From Desulfuromonas thiophila (GTDB lineage Bacteria > Desulfobacterota > Desulfuromonadia > Desulfuromonadales > Desulfuromonadaceae): a DNA stretch of 60,403 nucleotides. The position numbers were made by a program, and so were the translations under genes. The stretch is taken from the NCBI RefSeq assembly GCF_900101955.1, contig NZ_FNAQ01000014.1, forward strand, positions 1-60,403. The letters are read 5' to 3'. Position 1 is the stretch's first letter. The number at the start of each line of letters is the position of its first letter. Positions 60,085 through 60,403 of this stretch are shown here, in pieces. The notes under the pieces were generated by a model, which saw only the letters and a list, made by a program, of their open reading frames with translations, was not told the origin of the DNA and ran no database searches.

Positions 60085-60403
60085 TTACGCCGCCTGACGG
60101 ATTTCATCAGGTGATCTGAAGCCGTTTTTCTCAACACGCCATTCGCTGTTGTAAAGCTCCACGAAGGTCTTCACGGCTTCGCGAACGTCGGTGATGTTAC
60201 GGAAAACCCGGCCATAGATGGCCTGCTCTTTCAAGGTGCGGTTGAACCGTTCGGCAACTCCATTGGTCTGGGGTTCGGCAACAAAGGCAAAGCTGGGAGT
60301 GATCCCCCAGAACTTGATCTGGTTCTGAAAATGGTCTGAGAGGTACTGGGTGCCGTGATCCATACGCAGGGATAGCCCTCGGGCAATTCCTTTCTCAACG
60401 CTG
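60085..60403 (-). mobile_element. IS3/IS481-like DDE transposase, C-terminal part, cut by window edge
   Basis: Minus-strand frame open to the right edge; the last 105 codons are visible. RMDHGTQYLSDHFQNQIKFW supplies the second Asp of the DDE triad and TNGVAERFNRTLKEQ the Glu, followed by VELYNSEWRVEKNGF and a terminal RQAA. This is the integrase-core pattern of the IS3/IS481 group. The family cannot be fixed from the C-terminus. The IS end lies near 60056-60085, next to the perfect palindrome GGAACCGGTTCC (60056-60067). Confidence 0.8.

Overview
The window looks like a chromosomal contig from a high-GC deltaproteobacterium of the Desulfuromonas/Pelobacter (Syntrophotalea) group. This is inferred from gene content: an AcoR-like sigma-54 activator, a PATAN/DUF4388-type protein, a Ros/MucR zinc-finger regulator, a DUF4492-cydAB bd oxidase and a DsbC-like protein with a heme motif. 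No 16S rRNA gene is present to confirm it. Both ends run into insertion-sequence transposases (ISL3-like on the left, IS3/IS481-like on the right), so the window may be a whole contig that broke at repeats.

Layout. Positions 1-2860 are lower in GC. They hold the IS remnant, the sigma-54 activator, and just downstream of it a textbook -24/-12 promoter that leads into a roughly 160-nt transcript with no convincing ORF and a strong terminator (a candidate sRNA). This block abuts the 3' end of tRNA-Leu(CAA). From 3.1 to 22.3 kb the DNA is ordinary core genome: AmrS-type radical SAM enzyme, YidD, RarA, NAD kinase, RecN, a short N-acetylglutamate synthase-type GNAT, an M16C protease, a heme-motif DsbC-like protein, FabI, HflX, an MltD-like lipoprotein, TPR and Smr proteins, a Bcr/CflA transporter and a FadL-type porin. 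At 22.5-23.3 kb a Vsr-like DUF559 gene sits between inverted copies of a two-hairpin repeat. From 23.3 to 50 kb core genes resume: ACP phosphodiesterase, M20 peptidase, aminotransferase, the cyd operon with an unannotated 33-residue CydX-like peptide, an FRG-domain protein, MscS, an ABC-F protein with an attenuator-like leader, OmpA, NadC, BirA, CoaX, an EF-G paralogue, an acyl-CoA ligase, SecA, ArgJ, DeoC and DeoB. From 50 to 55.5 kb come MucR, a receiver-domain protein, ValS, a MutT-type Nudix hydrolase and a small winged-helix protein.

The right end (57.7-60.0 kb) is an AT-richer integron-type cassette array. Three single-gene cassettes, all on the minus strand, are separated by three attC sites. 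They encode a TIR-like (PF10137-type) protein, a zinc-ribbon/DUF4145 protein and a protein of unknown family. No integrase gene lies inside the window; by the usual geometry it would be to the right of the terminal IS, or the array lacks one (CALIN).

The most promising signals are the attC array with its TIR-like cassette, the DUF559 gene bracketed and partly encoded by its own hairpin repeats, the sigma-54-driven small transcript, and the ABC-F leader.
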